Below, piece after piece: positions 1 to 11,739 of a stretch of DNA of 64,000 nucleotides. The stretch covers positions 294,501 through 358,500 of the forward strand of contig CANJKZ010000430.1 of the NCBI GenBank assembly GCA_947471745.1, given 5' to 3'. The stretch comes from Closterium sp. Naga37s-1 (lineage: Eukaryota; Streptophyta; Zygnematophyceae; Desmidiales; Closteriaceae). The notes under the pieces are model-generated. The model saw only the letters and a program-made list of their open reading frames with translations, did not search any database and had not been told where the DNA came from. Every line of letters starts with the position of its first letter. Positions within the stretch are counted from its first letter, which is position 1. Made by a program: the position numbers and the translations under genes.

Positions 1-510
1 GTTCCCTATGGGTCCCCTTGAAACAGCAGGCGATACCCAGCGAGGTGTGTAAACAAGTGGGTAGGCGGATTAAGATCGACAGCCGGGGGTAACCCAAAGG
101 GGGTTTTCCCCCCTCCTTTACCTTTACCCCTTGAAAGTGCAGGGTCGCTAGTAGTACCCCTGCCAAAGCTACTTACCCAAACTCTTTTAACCGTGGCGAC
201 AGTCTCTGAAATGTATTTTACCGCGTAAAACCTCTCTACAAGGTCGAACTTTGGCTAAGTAACTGAAAACCTTCCGCAGCTTGTTTTGGAAGCTGGTGTG
301 ACCTGCGTTGAGAAATCAGCTAAACACGAATTCTGTGGAAGCCTTTCCCCTTCAACTAACCGCGCATCCGTCTGCAAACTCAGGGCAGAGGGGCGTGCGT
401 GACTCAGCAGTACTGGCTATTAGGGTTACACAGGTCTAAGAAGGATCGGGAATCGGGATTTCGTCCGACCAGCGTGCGAAACACTCGTCGTTTGTAGTCA
501 TGCTACATCT
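1..510. other. 5' flank of gene A, no gene recognised
   Basis: No open reading frame, RNA gene or repeat that I can support. It is probably the spacer and distal promoter of gene A. Confidence 0.5.
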
Positions 511-535
511 GTGGCTGTGTCGCCGTCACAGCCAC
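511..535. promoter_or_regulatory. Upstream hairpin of gene A, shared with gene D
   Basis: A perfect 9-bp inverted repeat, GTGGCTGTG and CACAGCCAC, flanks a 7-base loop about 195 bp upstream of the gene A start. A related version lies at 60461-60485, about 155 bp upstream of gene D. Conservation at a similar distance suggests a promoter or 5'UTR element. The role is inferred. Confidence 0.4.
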
Positions 536-729
536 TAACCCGAAGCCTTCCGCCTCCTTCCGTCCGAGTAGAGCCTCCCTCTTTTCGCCGTGGAAGCAGT
601 GGAATTACATTACATTACTAGTACTACCAGCATTTTCGCACCGATGAGTCAACAAGTTGCACTCCGTGGCAGTGGAGCTTCCGTGACGCTTGCAGAACAC
701 AAACTCCTCTCCCCGTGGCTGCTACCATC

Positions 730-3700
730 ATGGCTTTCTCGTGCTGCCACGGTGGCGCCTCTCCGCGTCTGCTCGTGTCGCTCCTGCTCCTCTCCCTCAA
801 CGTCTTGCAGATCCACGCGCGCCTCGACCCCGAAACAGCCGTTGCGGACGCTCAGCATTCCCGCAGCAAAATTCCCGAAGATGCCGCAAATTCCCACCGG
901 CAGTTCGACTCCGATTCGCGGTCACCCGAGGTACGACCTGTAGCATCACACGAGCCCAGCCGTTGCTAGTAGTAGCATCGCTGGGAACAGCGCGACGCGC
1001 TAGATCCTGCGCCGTTACTAGTAAGTCACATGCTGGCACACATCCTGGAACGCCGCATGTGGCGCTAGATGTTCCCTGGGACTACAAACAGCGCTGAGAA
1101 AGGGTTTCTGGTAGTAATTGAAAACTATTTTCTAGTTAGGTCTACCAGCGTCAGGTCTCTCCCTCTCTCTCTCTCCCCTTCTCCCCATCTCTCCCTCACC
1201 CTCTCCCTCTCCCTCTCTCTCTCCCCTTCTCCCTTTCCCTCTCCCTCTACCTCTCCCTCCCCCTCTCCCTCTCTCTCCCCCCTTCTCCCTCTCCCTCTTC
1301 CTCTCCCTCTCCCTCTCCCTCTCCCTCTCCCTCTCCCTCTCCCTCTCCCTCTCCCTCTCCCTCTCCCTCTCCCTTCCCTCTCCCTCCCACCACCCCTCTC
1401 GCTCTCTTGTCAAGTCATCGCAGGTCCGACCATCCAAAGAATCCGTCAGCGCCGGAGGTGGGGCGCCGCGCAGCACGACGGCCGCGGCGGGGAGCGGTGG
1501 CGCGGTGGAGTCGATTGCGGAGTGGAAGCGGCGATCAGCGGAAGCGGGCGCGCACTTCTTCCCCCTGCAGCGCGCGGAAGACGCCCCCAGCAGGGAGGAG
1601 ATACACCGCCGGATCCTCGCACCGAAAGTGAGGGGGGCGGGTGGAGGATGCCAGGAGCAGAGCTTTGCTGCTTGATCTCTCAATGTTAACATGCCTGGAG
1701 GGGGGATGGGTCGGGAGCAGGGCATTGCTGCTTGTACCGTCGGTCACAATACTACTAGGCTTCCCCCCAGCACGCGCCACGGGCCGTATGAGGAGAGAGT
1801 ATAACGCGAGGTTGCTTGTGACGCCATCGCATAGTACTGAGTAGTAGACAGCCGCGGGCGCCTATAAGGACGCGGCACCTCTAGGGAGAGAGCCACGATC
1901 GATCCTGAGTGGGGATCGATCCTGGCTTGTACAGTGAAATCGCGACGTCGTCAACAGGCTGGTATCCGGTTTCGCTCTACCTCGCAAGTGTACAGTAAAT
2001 TGGTGCCCAAAATGGTGGCACCTCTGGCTCGCACGATCGATGTGCCTGCGCCCACACATCGATCGTGTAATTGTGGAGATCGGGGCCATTTTGCCCCAGA
2101 CGTGGCACCTGTGGCTCGGTGGGTCCAGACGATCGCAATTTAGCAGTGTGGGCACATCGGTGTGCTGATCGATGTGCCCACATCGGTGTGAGGCCCCGAT
2201 CCTTCCCCGATCCTGGCCAATTCCCTAGAGGTGCCGCGTCCTAATTAGCCGTTGCGGCCGCTTCGCTGGATAGTGTGTCTTTTGCGTTATGCACCATCGT
2301 GAGGTGAGTCTCCTAGTGGCTTGATTGATGCTTCCTCTCCCTCCCACAATCCGTGTCGTCATGCGCAGGGCGTGGGGGGCGGCTTGAAGGGCAAAGGAGA
2401 GTCAGGCAAGGTCTCGAATGTGAGTGAGCCTACTGCGCCCACTGCGCCTACTACTTTGCTGGAATTTGCCGCGTAGCGAACCTCCCACCTGCCTCTGCGG
2501 CTCTGCCTCGTTGCTTGCAGTCAACGGGGAGTGCTCTTTGCCGCTGTTGCCTTGCCGCCTCAGAAACTCGTGTCCTACCTGCTTGCGTGCATCACTGCTT
2601 GCGTGCATCACTGCTTGCGTGCATCACTGCTTGCGTGCATCACTGCGTGCAGGCGGCGGGGTTTCCGCTGCCGCAGATGGAGTACGACAGCACGCTGGTG
2701 TCAACGGCCAACGGCACAATGGGCAACACCATGGTCAACTACAGCACCTTCGCCGGCGGCAGCGACAAGATCCGCCTCCCGTAAGGGCAAATTGCCAATC
2801 TCTCACTCGCGGCATGCCACTCGCTGCGTGCCCCTCCTTCGGTCAACCATCGTCCTCTACCCCAGCCCTTCACTCAATAAGCGCATGGTCCCGTGCTCCC
2901 TCCTCTCACCAACCCCCACTTCAGCCTCCCTCTCTGTGACCACCCCTTTCTCCCCCTTCTCCCCCTTTCTCCCCCTTCTCCCCTTTCTCCCCCTTCTCCC
3001 CCTTCTCCCCCTTCTCCCCCTTCTCCCCCTTCTCCCCCTTCTCCCCCTTCTCCCCCTTCTCCCCCTTCTCCCCCTTCTCCCCCTTCTCCCCCTTCTCCCC
3101 CTTCTCCCCCCACCCCCCCTCCCCCATCACCATCGCGCACATCTCTCTCCCCCCACCAGCGTGTATCCGTACTACGTGAATCTCAAGCTGGGGTCGCAGA
3201 AGCAGGAGTTCAGCATGGCGCTCAACGTGGCGTTGCCCTTCACCTTCGTGCCCTGCAACTGCCTGCACTGCGGCTCCTCGCGCAAGGGGGTGCGTCTGGT
3301 GTGGCACTCCGTGCTCCACCCACCCTCCCACACCCAGGGGGGAGTGCGATGGGGGAAAGAGGATGGCGGTCGAGGAGTGGGGGAGTGAGAGCGAGAGAAA
3401 AGATTGAGGAGGAGAGTGATTGAGTGGGAATGTGAGAGTGTGTGTGAGAGAGCGAGAGTGTCGGGTCTTGGGATTGCCATTGAGTGGAGGTTCTAGTACA
3501 CCGGTCCTCTTGTCCACTTTGTCTTTTTGTTCGTTTGTCCACTTTGTCTTTTTGTTCGTTTGTCCACTTTGTCTTTTTGTTCGTTTGTCCACTTTGTCTT
3601 TTTGTTCGTTTGTCCACTTTGTCTTTTTGTTCGTTTCTCCGCTTTGACTATCTTGCTTGGCGGGTTGAAATCGCCCTCTCCCTTTCCCTCTCCCTCTCTC

Positions 3701-6700
3701 CCCCCCCCCCCCCCTCCCCGCCTCGCCCCGCAGACCACCTACAGCAAGCCCTTCAGCACGCTCTCCTCCACAACCCTCAAGTACATCTCCTGCGTCGACC
3801 GGCGCTGCCTTGCGGGCGCTGGTTTTGGCTACTACGGCTGCAACACGGAGGGGCTCCCCAACTACCTCAACCTCACGAGCAAGCTGCCTGGGGACGACGC
3901 TCTCTGTGTGTACGATGCGAATGCATGGCGCTACGACTACTACGAAGCAGACGATGAAGCAAATTCGTACATTGAATCTGTGGGGCATGTGGTGGAGGAC
4001 ACGGTCTACCTCACTGCACCTGATGGTACCGAAGTCAACCGATCCATCATCTTTAGGTGAGTCTCCCTTTAACTTGGTCCATCCTATCACTCTCCTCCTG
4101 CACTGTATCACAAAGTCTCAACCCCCGCCCTTTCGTGCTCTCCCTAACTCTCCTGCTCTCTGCGTGCCCAGCTGTGGAGTGAACCAGATGGGCCAGTGGG
4201 GCATGCAGGGGTGGCAGTACGACTCGTGGTCAGCAGGAGGCGTGCTGGGGCTGGGGTGGGACAGCCCCTTTCTTTATGAGCTCACCGGTGTTATTGACCC
4301 AAGCGCCTTCGCGGTGTGTCTGGAGGAGCCGACGCCGACGAACAAGACAGGGTGGGATGGCAAGGTGCCGCTGATGACAGGCAGCAGCCATCTCACCATC
4401 GGAGCCACCGGCCTCCCTGCCGGCGCCAGCTACGGCAACATGTAACCCCCCTGCTGCTCCACTCCCTCCCTTGCTCTCTTTCTCCCCGTGGAGGCGCCAG
4501 CTACGCCACTATCTAATTCCTTCCTTGCACCTGCTCTGCACTTGCACCGTGCACTCTCGCTCTTCCACGCCCTCTCACGCTTCATCCATCCATCCATCCG
4601 TCCGTCCGTCCGTCCATCCATCCATCCATCCATCCATCCATCCATCCATCCATCCATCCATCCATCCATCCATCCATCCATCCATCCGTCCGTCCGTCCA
4701 TCCATCCATCCATCCATCCATCCATCCATCCATCCATCCATCCATCCATCCATCCATCCATCCATCCATCCATCCATCCATCCATCCATCCATCCATCCA
4801 TCCATCCATCCATCCATCCATCCATCCATCCATCCATCCATCCATCCATCCATCCATCCATCCATCCATCCATCCATCCATCCATCCATCCATCCATCCA
4901 TCCATCCATCCACCCACCCACCCACCCACCCACCCACCCATCCATCCATCCATCCATCCATCCATCCATCCATCCATCCATCCATCCATCCATCCATCCA
5001 TCCATCCATCCATCCATCCATCCATCCATCCATCCATCCATCCATCCATCCATCCATCCATCCATCCATCCATCCATCCATCCATCCATCCATCCATCCA
5101 TCCATCCATCCATCCATCCATCCACCCATCCACCCACCCACCCATCCATCCATCCACCCACCCACCCATCCATCCATCCATCCACCCACCTCATGCGTGT
5201 TACCCGTCCCGTGTGCAATCCCTCCACCCAGGCATGCATTGGCCGGTATGCAGTACAGCCACATCACACTCACCACGGCTAAGCGCGCCCTCAACATCAC
5301 AGACGACCCAGCCTACATAGACCCCACCGTCACACCCTACGTGCCTCCGGGCTTCCCTGAGAACGTCACGCCAGGCTTTCTCTTCATGCCTGAGTACTTC
5401 GTGCATCTCCTGCGCTACCCTCTCTTCATGAGCCTTTGCGACGGGGTACGTGCCTGCGCCTGCGTGCCTCCGCTTCTCCCCTCTCACCCTGTGCCTGCGG
5501 GCTTGTCTGAGAGCCCGGCTGACCCCCAAGCGTGGCCAAGGCTTTCGAGGCGCCTCAAGAGACGGCTTCCCACGGAGTAGACGGCTTACAACCGGGCTTG
5601 CTGAAAAAAAATGTTCTCCTCTCTTCATGTTGAAGCGCGCCTCTCAATCTCCTCGTGCCGGTTCTTTATGCACGTATGCTCTTCTTGTTGTGCCCTCCTA
5701 TTCATATGCGTGTGCGTGTGCATGTGAACATTTTTGCAGATTGGGGAAATGACTGGGCAAGAACTATGTAACCTGACAGAGAAATGGAATACTCTTGGGA
5801 TTCCATGCTTCCAGTAAGTCTTTAAAAGCCTTCTCCCATCAACCCAAAGCCCCACCGCCATGCTCAACGTACCATCTCTCTGCTCCCTGCTCCCTGCTCC
5901 CTGCTCCCTGCTCTCTGCTCCCTGCTCCCTGCTCCCTCTCAAGCGATCATTCATTGTCCTTGATTCGAACGGAGCATCTAGGAGTACATGTTGTGACTGG
6001 CTGGCTGCTAGGTGCGTGAGCCCATACTGATCCACCCTCTTTTGGAGCCTCACATACATTGGGCTCATAAGTGCCGAGCGGAGTACATCACCTGCTGCTG
6101 CAACCCAACCCAAAGCACGTCAAGACAGGTGAGCCAACGGAAGTTTTGGCATGCCGGAAAGGGCAGTGTGTCTGCTTGCTGGCCAGGTGTACAGATCAAC
6201 AGCCAGCCAGGGGAAGCAAGGCGACATGATTCATTTGAGTCTGGCATGCCGTTTGGTCTTTGAACCACACCGCAACGGGGGAGCCTGTCAGGGAGAGGAG
6301 GTGTTGGGCGTGGCGTGGGTGGGCATGCAAATGAGTGGATTGGCACCTACTTGGATCGGGGCCTGCTCTATCTGCTCTCGTGTGGCAGTGACCGACCGAC
6401 CGACCGTGTGTGTCCTCTATCTTCCTGTGTGTGCTCAAAGTCAGGTCAGGTCAGGCCTCCACTGGAGCTTGCATTGCATCCAGACACGACACGGTCAGTG
6501 CTCAGGTGCCCCTTTACCTTCAATCGTGCACCTTGTGACCCTCTTACAATGATGCTCCTCTTGCAGGAACAAGAAGAAGGCGGGGGATCCGTTCACCACC
6601 TTCCCCACCATCGACATTGCTTTCCTCTCTCCTGACAACACCACTGCCCACTTCTATCTCAAGCCTCGCGAGTACCTCGCCCAGGTGAAACACGGGCTCC

Positions 6701-8369
6701 TCTCGTTGCAGTACCGTGCTTGCACCACTCCCCTCTCACCCCTCTCCTCTACCCTCTCCCCTCTCCCCCCTCTCCTCTCCCCTCTCTCCTCTCTCCCCTC
6801 TCCTCGTCCACCTCATCTCATCTCACATCACGTTGTGGGGTCATTCCCATTCGCATGCTCTCTCCATGCTCCGCTCTTCCATGCCATCTCAGCCCTCCTT
6901 AGCCCCAGCCCCAGTCTCGTTGTCAAAGTATAGGACGAGCGCCCTGAGTGACCGAGTGGATGATTTGCCCATTCAATTACTTTCTCACTTGATGCCTCGT
7001 TGTGGAGATGAGTCGAGACACCCCCGTGCCACCCCGTGCCACTCACTCGTCGACGCTCTTTCTTTCCTGATGTTATGCGCCCCCCACAGGTTTCAGCTTC
7101 TGAATACTGCATGTTAGTCGTTTCTGTTCCTCATTCGAACAACTACAACAGCTACATTGGAGGTAAGTGGACTACCTAGCGCACGTTTCCACCCCTTTCT
7201 CTACCTGAGCTTCTGCCAGCACCTTCCTTCCCCTTTTCCCCGCCGACCTTCCATTATGCCATCCACCAATCACTCCTCACAACACAACACGCCTACCAGC
7301 CAACGCAAGCTGATAGTATGTGCAAGCATGGATCGTTGCGCTAGGCAGTCCTGACATGAGTGATGAGGGCTCTCAGCAGTCAGTCCCGCAAGCTGGTCAT
7401 GTGATCGAGCACTCGTCGCCTGGCTCCGTTCGCTGTGCATGGCATGTGACCAACTTGACCCGGCAGCCCACAAGCAGGAGGTCACCGGATGGATGAGCCT
7501 CGGTATCATCGATGGTCACGGCGCCATCGCCCCTCTGCTTCTAGATGGCTCATGATGGTAGCACCGTTGCCCCTCTGCGCCTGCCCTTCCGGCTTCCCTG
7601 CTGCAATCACCATACTCTTGTCTCGCTGCCCTCCTCTGCGGTGGGTGCATGTGGTGCTGAGCAGAGCCGGCGCTGTTCAACAAGTACCTCTTCCTCGACT
7701 ACACCAACAAGATTGCAGGATGGATGGATGCCCCTAGCTGTAAGCTGCTACTCACCTTACCCTCAAGGCCTGCCTGGCCTTTGCAGATTACAACACAGCT
7801 TGCTGCAGACATCTTTCCATCCTCCACCTGTAACGGCTGTCGCTTCGCTGTGGCCTTTCAAGCAGGCAAATCCTTCACTTGCTGCAAAATTAACTGCATT
7901 CCTGTCACACGCACTCCAAGTGTTTCTGTCCGGTCTGCACAATAAGATCATGGCCAAACCCTCTGGAGAGCTTGCTTTCTTTGTCAATTGCCCGCCACTG
8001 CTGTCCCTTCTCATTTCTGACCACTTTTGATTCTCTTGTGTCATGTGGTTCTTTCTCTACTTCCTGTCACTCGCCTCACACCCCTTTCTGACACAAACCC
8101 CCTTCTTTCCTCCCCTCCCCTCCCCTCCCCTCCCCTCCCCTCCCCTCTCCTCTCCTCTCCTCTCCTCTCCTCTCCAATCCTCTCCAATCCTCTCCTCTCC
8201 TCTCATCCCAACAGGTGGAGCTGAGCCCCTGCTGCCGCCACCCTCCCCTCCTCCACCCTCGCCTGGTACCAATAAGGCCACCCACTCGCTCTCCCCGCTG
8301 CCGGCAGCACTCTCAGCTGCCGTTGTCCTTGCCACCTCCGCCACCCTACTTGCTCTCACTCTCCTCTAG
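730..8369 (+). CDS. Gene A: secreted nepenthesin-like aspartic pseudoprotease, probably GPI-anchored
   Basis: Thirteen exons: 730-930, 1424-1627, 2369-2419, 2653-2780, 3160-3289, 3734-4056, 4172-4441, 5232-5445, 5740-5813, 6567-6684, 7090-7162, 7665-7739, 8215-8369. All introns are GT-AG and the exons sum to 2016 nt, giving 671 aa. ATG 730 is chosen because it starts a signal peptide ([16 protein letters not shown]) conserved in the paralogues. Residues about 1-152 are a variable pro-region. The pepsin-like body follows, with [14 protein letters not shown], the Cys cluster CNCLHC, IIFSCGVNQ, GGVLGLG, and near the end YIGG plus [10 protein letters not shown], which mirror plant A1 proteases. 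The first catalytic motif, normally DTG, reads NVA (about residue 217), and the second, normally DSG/DTG, is replaced around PGFLFMP (about residue 487). Catalysis is therefore unlikely. The tail has [10 protein letters not shown] then about 20 hydrophobic residues ending at the stop, as in GPI signals. The exact function is unknown. Confidence 0.8.
1161..1400 (+). repeat. (CTCCCT)n tract in intron 1 of gene A
   Basis: Nearly pure C/T hexamer repeat ending about 25 bp before the exon 2 acceptor at 1422-1423. It could serve as an extended polypyrimidine tract. Confidence 0.85.
2580..2652 (+). repeat. 16-bp tandem repeat in intron 3 of gene A
   Basis: About four copies of CTTGCGTGCATCACTG run into the exon 4 acceptor. 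Intron 3 of gene C carries a larger array of a related 16-mer at 54645-54800. Confidence 0.8.
2943..3115 (+). repeat. 9-bp CCTTCTCCC tandem repeat in intron 4 of gene A
   Basis: About 19 copies of a C/T-rich 9-mer lie shortly upstream of the exon 5 acceptor at 3158-3159. The long Pro/Ser and Gly/Glu reading frames through it are artefacts of the repeat. Confidence 0.85.
3511..3645 (+). repeat. 25-bp minisatellite in intron 5 of gene A
   Basis: Five copies of a 25-bp unit beginning GTCCACTTTGTCTTTTTG, with a degenerate sixth. It is absent from intron 5 of the paralogues. Confidence 0.9.
4584..5188 (+). repeat. (ATCC)n microsatellite in intron 7 of gene A
   Basis: About 600 bp of ATCC tetramer with GTCC and ACCC variants, ending about 40 bp before the exon 8 acceptor. 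Intron 7 of B holds a short stretch (24253-24297) and that of C about 270 bp, so this locus expanded differently in each paralogue. Long frames through it in several registers are not genes. Confidence 0.95.
5879..5940 (+). repeat. 7-bp CTCCCTG repeat in intron 9 of gene A
   Basis: Eight or nine near-perfect copies of a 7-mer just downstream of exon 9. Confidence 0.8.
8105..8212 (+). repeat. (TCCCC/TCCTC)n tract in intron 12 of gene A
   Basis: Pentamer C/T repeat directly before the last-exon acceptor at 8213-8214. The same position holds the same type of repeat in B (34840-35168) and C (59085-59220). Confidence 0.85.
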
Positions 8370-9025
8370 AGCCTGACTTCCTCCCAGGAGCACTTTGAGC
8401 CCGAGTCTTGCATGCTCCTGTGTTGCTGGCCTACTTGTGGGAGTTTCTCAGTTAATGCTATGATAGAGGTCAAGGGGTTTGTTGGATCTATGTTTAGCTG
8501 CCTGCCTGGATGCTGCATCATTTTGTTGAATGGATGCTGTTTCTATCAAAAGGATGTATCGGTATATGTATGATGCTTGCAGGGCGTACACCAAATTCTA
8601 GAAACTTTATCCATCCATTGTACATTTGAAAGAACGCTCTGAATAGTACCAGGCCTTACTCAAACGCATTCAGACGTAACTCCCTGAACACGCCAGCAGT
8701 GCGCCAATATTCGTTGTACAGTACAAATGGAATGTCGCCAGCTACTGCGTGCGAAGAGAGTCGTCGACGCCGTCTTTTTCCCAGCCGTTGAACCACTCAG
8801 GTTGGACGCATACTAAATTTGGCGAGTAAGGCGGAACCAGTGACCAATGTCGAGCAGATTTTCACCTCTCAACGACTGAAGTCGTTGATGCCGTCTATTC
8901 CCCTGCCCGTGGGAGCCTACGTACCACTTAGGTGTGATTTGGCGAATGATGTTTGCCTTGGACAGGATGCCTGCACGTGTAGACTTAGTACAGTAAACTG
9001 AATGGCGACTCCGGAACCCGTCACT
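8370..9025. other. 3' flank of gene A, no gene recognised
   Basis: Contains the 3'UTR of gene A and spacer. A stretch at about 8860-8960 resembles 46510-46610 upstream of gene C (shared GGGAGCCTACGTACCACTTA-like text), pointing to an old segmental duplication. A related degenerate copy lies at about 8757-8830. No coding region supported. Confidence 0.5.
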
Positions 9026-9035
9026 GTAAACTTAT

Positions 9036-10834
9036 CGGCCAATATCATTGATACTCAAATTATGCCAGGAGCGACAATTCAGAAACAATGTTGCCACCAG
9101 CACCTCACCCGCACACACCCAACAAAACTGGAAAAAACGCTTGGATAACCTGAACAATATTAACCCTAAATACGGGAAGTCGTCAAATGTTTAGGCATGA
9201 TGCCTTCCGCTTGGATTATCTCAATGGACAAACCACACTACCCAGCGAAGCTTGCTGCCCGCTGGGTTGCATCAACGAAAATAAACTTCCTACGGAAAGG
9301 CATCCAATCTGGATGAAAGCAACACAAAACACCTTGTCGCACAATGTTAAGGGTTGATAATTCTGTCACATCAACTGAGGGGGCTTTAGTTTTCTTCTGT
9401 CCGAGATAAGCATGTCCACGGTCGACGTGAGGGTTGACGGTGCAGTCGACCCCATTCAATTGAGTTATTCCCTATTTACATTCTTTTTCCCAGTGGGTTT
9501 TTTGTTAAAGTTTTACAAAATTCGTGCTCGATACAAATTTTCTTTGTAAAAGGTTGATTCTTCAATAAATTTCTGTATATTATTGGGTCACAATTGTTCA
9601 TATTTAAGTTCGGTAATCGCGTTGTATTTCTATCACATTTCGAAGGTGCTATTAGCCTGAAAAGTGTGATACAAAAGCGAGAGCCAATCAGCAATGAGAA
9701 ATCGAAGTTGAGTACCGATGCAAAACTTCTCTGGCATACTTTGAGTATCAATGATATTGGTCGCACAAATTGCGACTGCCTTCCATATTATTGCGGCCAA
9801 TATCATTGATACTCAAATTATGTCAGTAGAGGTTTGCAAATGTAATCAACCGACAATTTATCATTGTAGTAGTTAAATATACTGTTTTGTTTAGTTATGA
9901 GCACAATTCTGACACAAAGTCGCCACCAACACCTCACTCGCACAAACCCAACAAAACAGGAAAAAATACTAAAGCATTTGGAGAAGCTGGACAAAAGTAG
10001 GGAATATTAACCCTTAATACGGGAAGTCGTCAAGATTACTGTCCGCGGGAAATTAAAAATAAACCCCATACGGAAAGACATTTAGTCAGGATCGCAACAA
10101 CCCTAAACATCTTGTCGCATGGTGTTCAGGGTTGACGCCTCCTTCACATAACATGCCATCCGAGGGGGTTTTAGATTTATTCTATCTCAAGTTAGCAGGT
10201 CCACGGTCAACGGAGGTTTGACGGTGCCGTCGACCCCATTCCGTTGAGTTATTCCCAGTTTTCATCCTTTTTCCCAATAGGGTTTTTATTTAATATTTAC
10301 AGATTTTGTGCTCGATACAAAATTATTTTGTAAAGGGTTGAATATTCAATGATTTTTCTGTATATTGTTGGGTAGCACCTCTGTGAAGATAAGCAGTAGA
10401 AGAAGGCGCCATAGCTAGGAAAGCCCTAGCTAGGCAAGAAACAGTTTAGGCAAAGAAGGAGGAGTTGCACTAGCAAGAATGAGGATACAAATAGCAAACC
10501 CTAGAAGGGTTGTACTCGCTATAGAGCACCCCACTACAGGCTAGAGCATAATATTCTGACACACCCCCATAGCCAAAGTGGGGTGTAATCAGCAGAGCAA
10601 ACAAAGCAGAACAAGCTCAGGGTGGATCACAATGTCACCACACATTCTGAGCACAATGACACAATTGTTCATATTTAAGTTCGTTAATCGCGTCCTGTTT
10701 CCGTCATATTTTGGAGGTGTTATTAGCGTGAAAAGTGTGATTGAAAAGCGAGAACCAATCAGAGACGTGAAATCGAAGTTGAGTACCGATGCAAAATGTC
10801 GCTGGCATACTTTGAGTATCAATGATGTTGGCCG
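9036..10834. mobile_element. Dimeric Mutator-like (MULE) nonautonomous element
   Basis: Outer termini read CGGCCAATATCATTGATACT at the left and its inverse, ending TTGGCCG, at the right. The element is flanked by a perfect 10-bp duplication GTAAACTTAT at 9026-9035 and 10835-10844. Nine-to-eleven-bp target duplications are characteristic of Mutator-like transposons. Internally it holds two homologous head-to-tail units (9036-9764 and 9794-10834), each with both terminal repeats, joined by about 29 bp. No transposase frame is visible, so it would need a transposase in trans. The right unit carries a copia fragment at about 10375-10660. Confidence 0.75.
10375..10660 (-). mobile_element. Truncated 3' end of a copia element nested in the MULE
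   Basis: On the minus strand this reads a 3'UTR-like stretch also found in Copia-1 (GTGATCCACCCTGAGCTTG), a polypurine tract (ATGGGGGTG), then an LTR beginning TGTCAGAATATTATG at 10561 and running to about 10375. It interrupts sequence that is continuous in the left MULE unit (around 9590), so it arrived later. Everything 5' of this end is missing. Confidence 0.7.
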
Positions 10835-10855
10835 GTAAACTTATCCATTCTGAAA

Positions 10856-11444
10856 CGGCCAACATCATACATACTCAGATTAGTCCCGAGTGGGTTCTCA
10901 GGTGTAATCAACCTGGAGTTCCTCAACGTTGATTGGTCGTCGCTTTGTAGTCACATTTCTCGCGCTGGTCGAACTCTTTAGGCAGTAACAAAAACCAGAA
11001 CCATCCAAATTACCCTCCCGACTTGGATATGTTAAATTAAAGTACGGGAATTTTCGGCAGGGCTGAAAAATATAAAACCCTTAGAGAATCTGGACGCATT
11101 TTCGGGAGGGATCAACCCTAAACATGGGAAAGGGCATCGTTCTTAGGGTTGATGCCTCCCTAGTCGCATCCTTTTCCGATTGGGTTATATTTTTGGGTTA
11201 GATGGGGTGCAATATATTTTTTCAAAAATATTGGGCGGCTTCCCGTATTTAGGGTTGATCTGTCCCGAAATTCATCTAGGTTCGCTACAGGTTTTGTTTT
11301 TCAAGTGCTGTAATTTGTTTAGTGACTGTATACAGAAAACAACCAGAATAACCTAGTAATAATATATCGGGAAACTTTGTTTCTGTTGGTGATTACACCT
11401 GAGAGACCGCTCGGAAATAATCTGAGTATGTATGATATTGGCCG
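10856..11444. mobile_element. Mutator-like (MULE) nonautonomous element
   Basis: Termini CGGCCAACATCATACATACT and the inverse ending GATATTGGCCG are flanked by a perfect 10-bp duplication CATTCTGAAA at 10846-10855 and 11445-11454. It is 589 bp and noncoding, and belongs to the same terminal-repeat family as 9036-10834, from which its target duplication is separated by one base. Confidence 0.8.
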
Positions 11445-11496
11445 CATTCTGAAATGTATGGTGCAGCAGAATCGAGCCACCAACCAAGCACTGGCG

Positions 11497-11631
11497 TGTC
11501 AGAACATACATATAGCTTATGCTGTTGTGTAGGCTATAGTGGGGTATCCCATAGGGGGTACAACCCAATTAGGGTTTCCTATATGTACTCACTTCATTCA
11601 TAGTTCATTCATCCTTGTTCAAATATTCTCA
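11497..11631 (+). repeat. Copia-1 5' LTR
   Basis: 135 bp from TGTCAGAACATACATATAG to TTCTCA. Very short for copia. Confidence 0.93.
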
Positions 11632-11646
11632 TGGTATCGAGCAGGT
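11632..11646 (+). promoter_or_regulatory. Copia-1 primer-binding site
   Basis: TGGTATCGAGCAGG directly abuts the 5' LTR and resembles the complement of the initiator-Met tRNA 3' end with two single-base gaps. Confidence 0.8.
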
Positions 11647-11739
11647 TCCCCCTTGGGAACTGTGCTTAGGGCCCACCACATTTTTTTTTTTCCTGCCCGA
11701 AGCGCGCTCAGCCCGAGTCGCGCTCCGGGCCCTCACTTC

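Noticed and set aside
4172-4446. Gene A ending at ATG TAA near 4445
   Set aside because: The same GTAA is a donor in all three copies, and downstream exons 8-13 are conserved and in phase.
4430-5580. Long His-Pro-Ser-Ile and Trp-Met-Asp-Gly frames on both strands
   Set aside because: They are translations of the (ATCC)n microsatellite in intron 7 of gene A; open in several frames at once.
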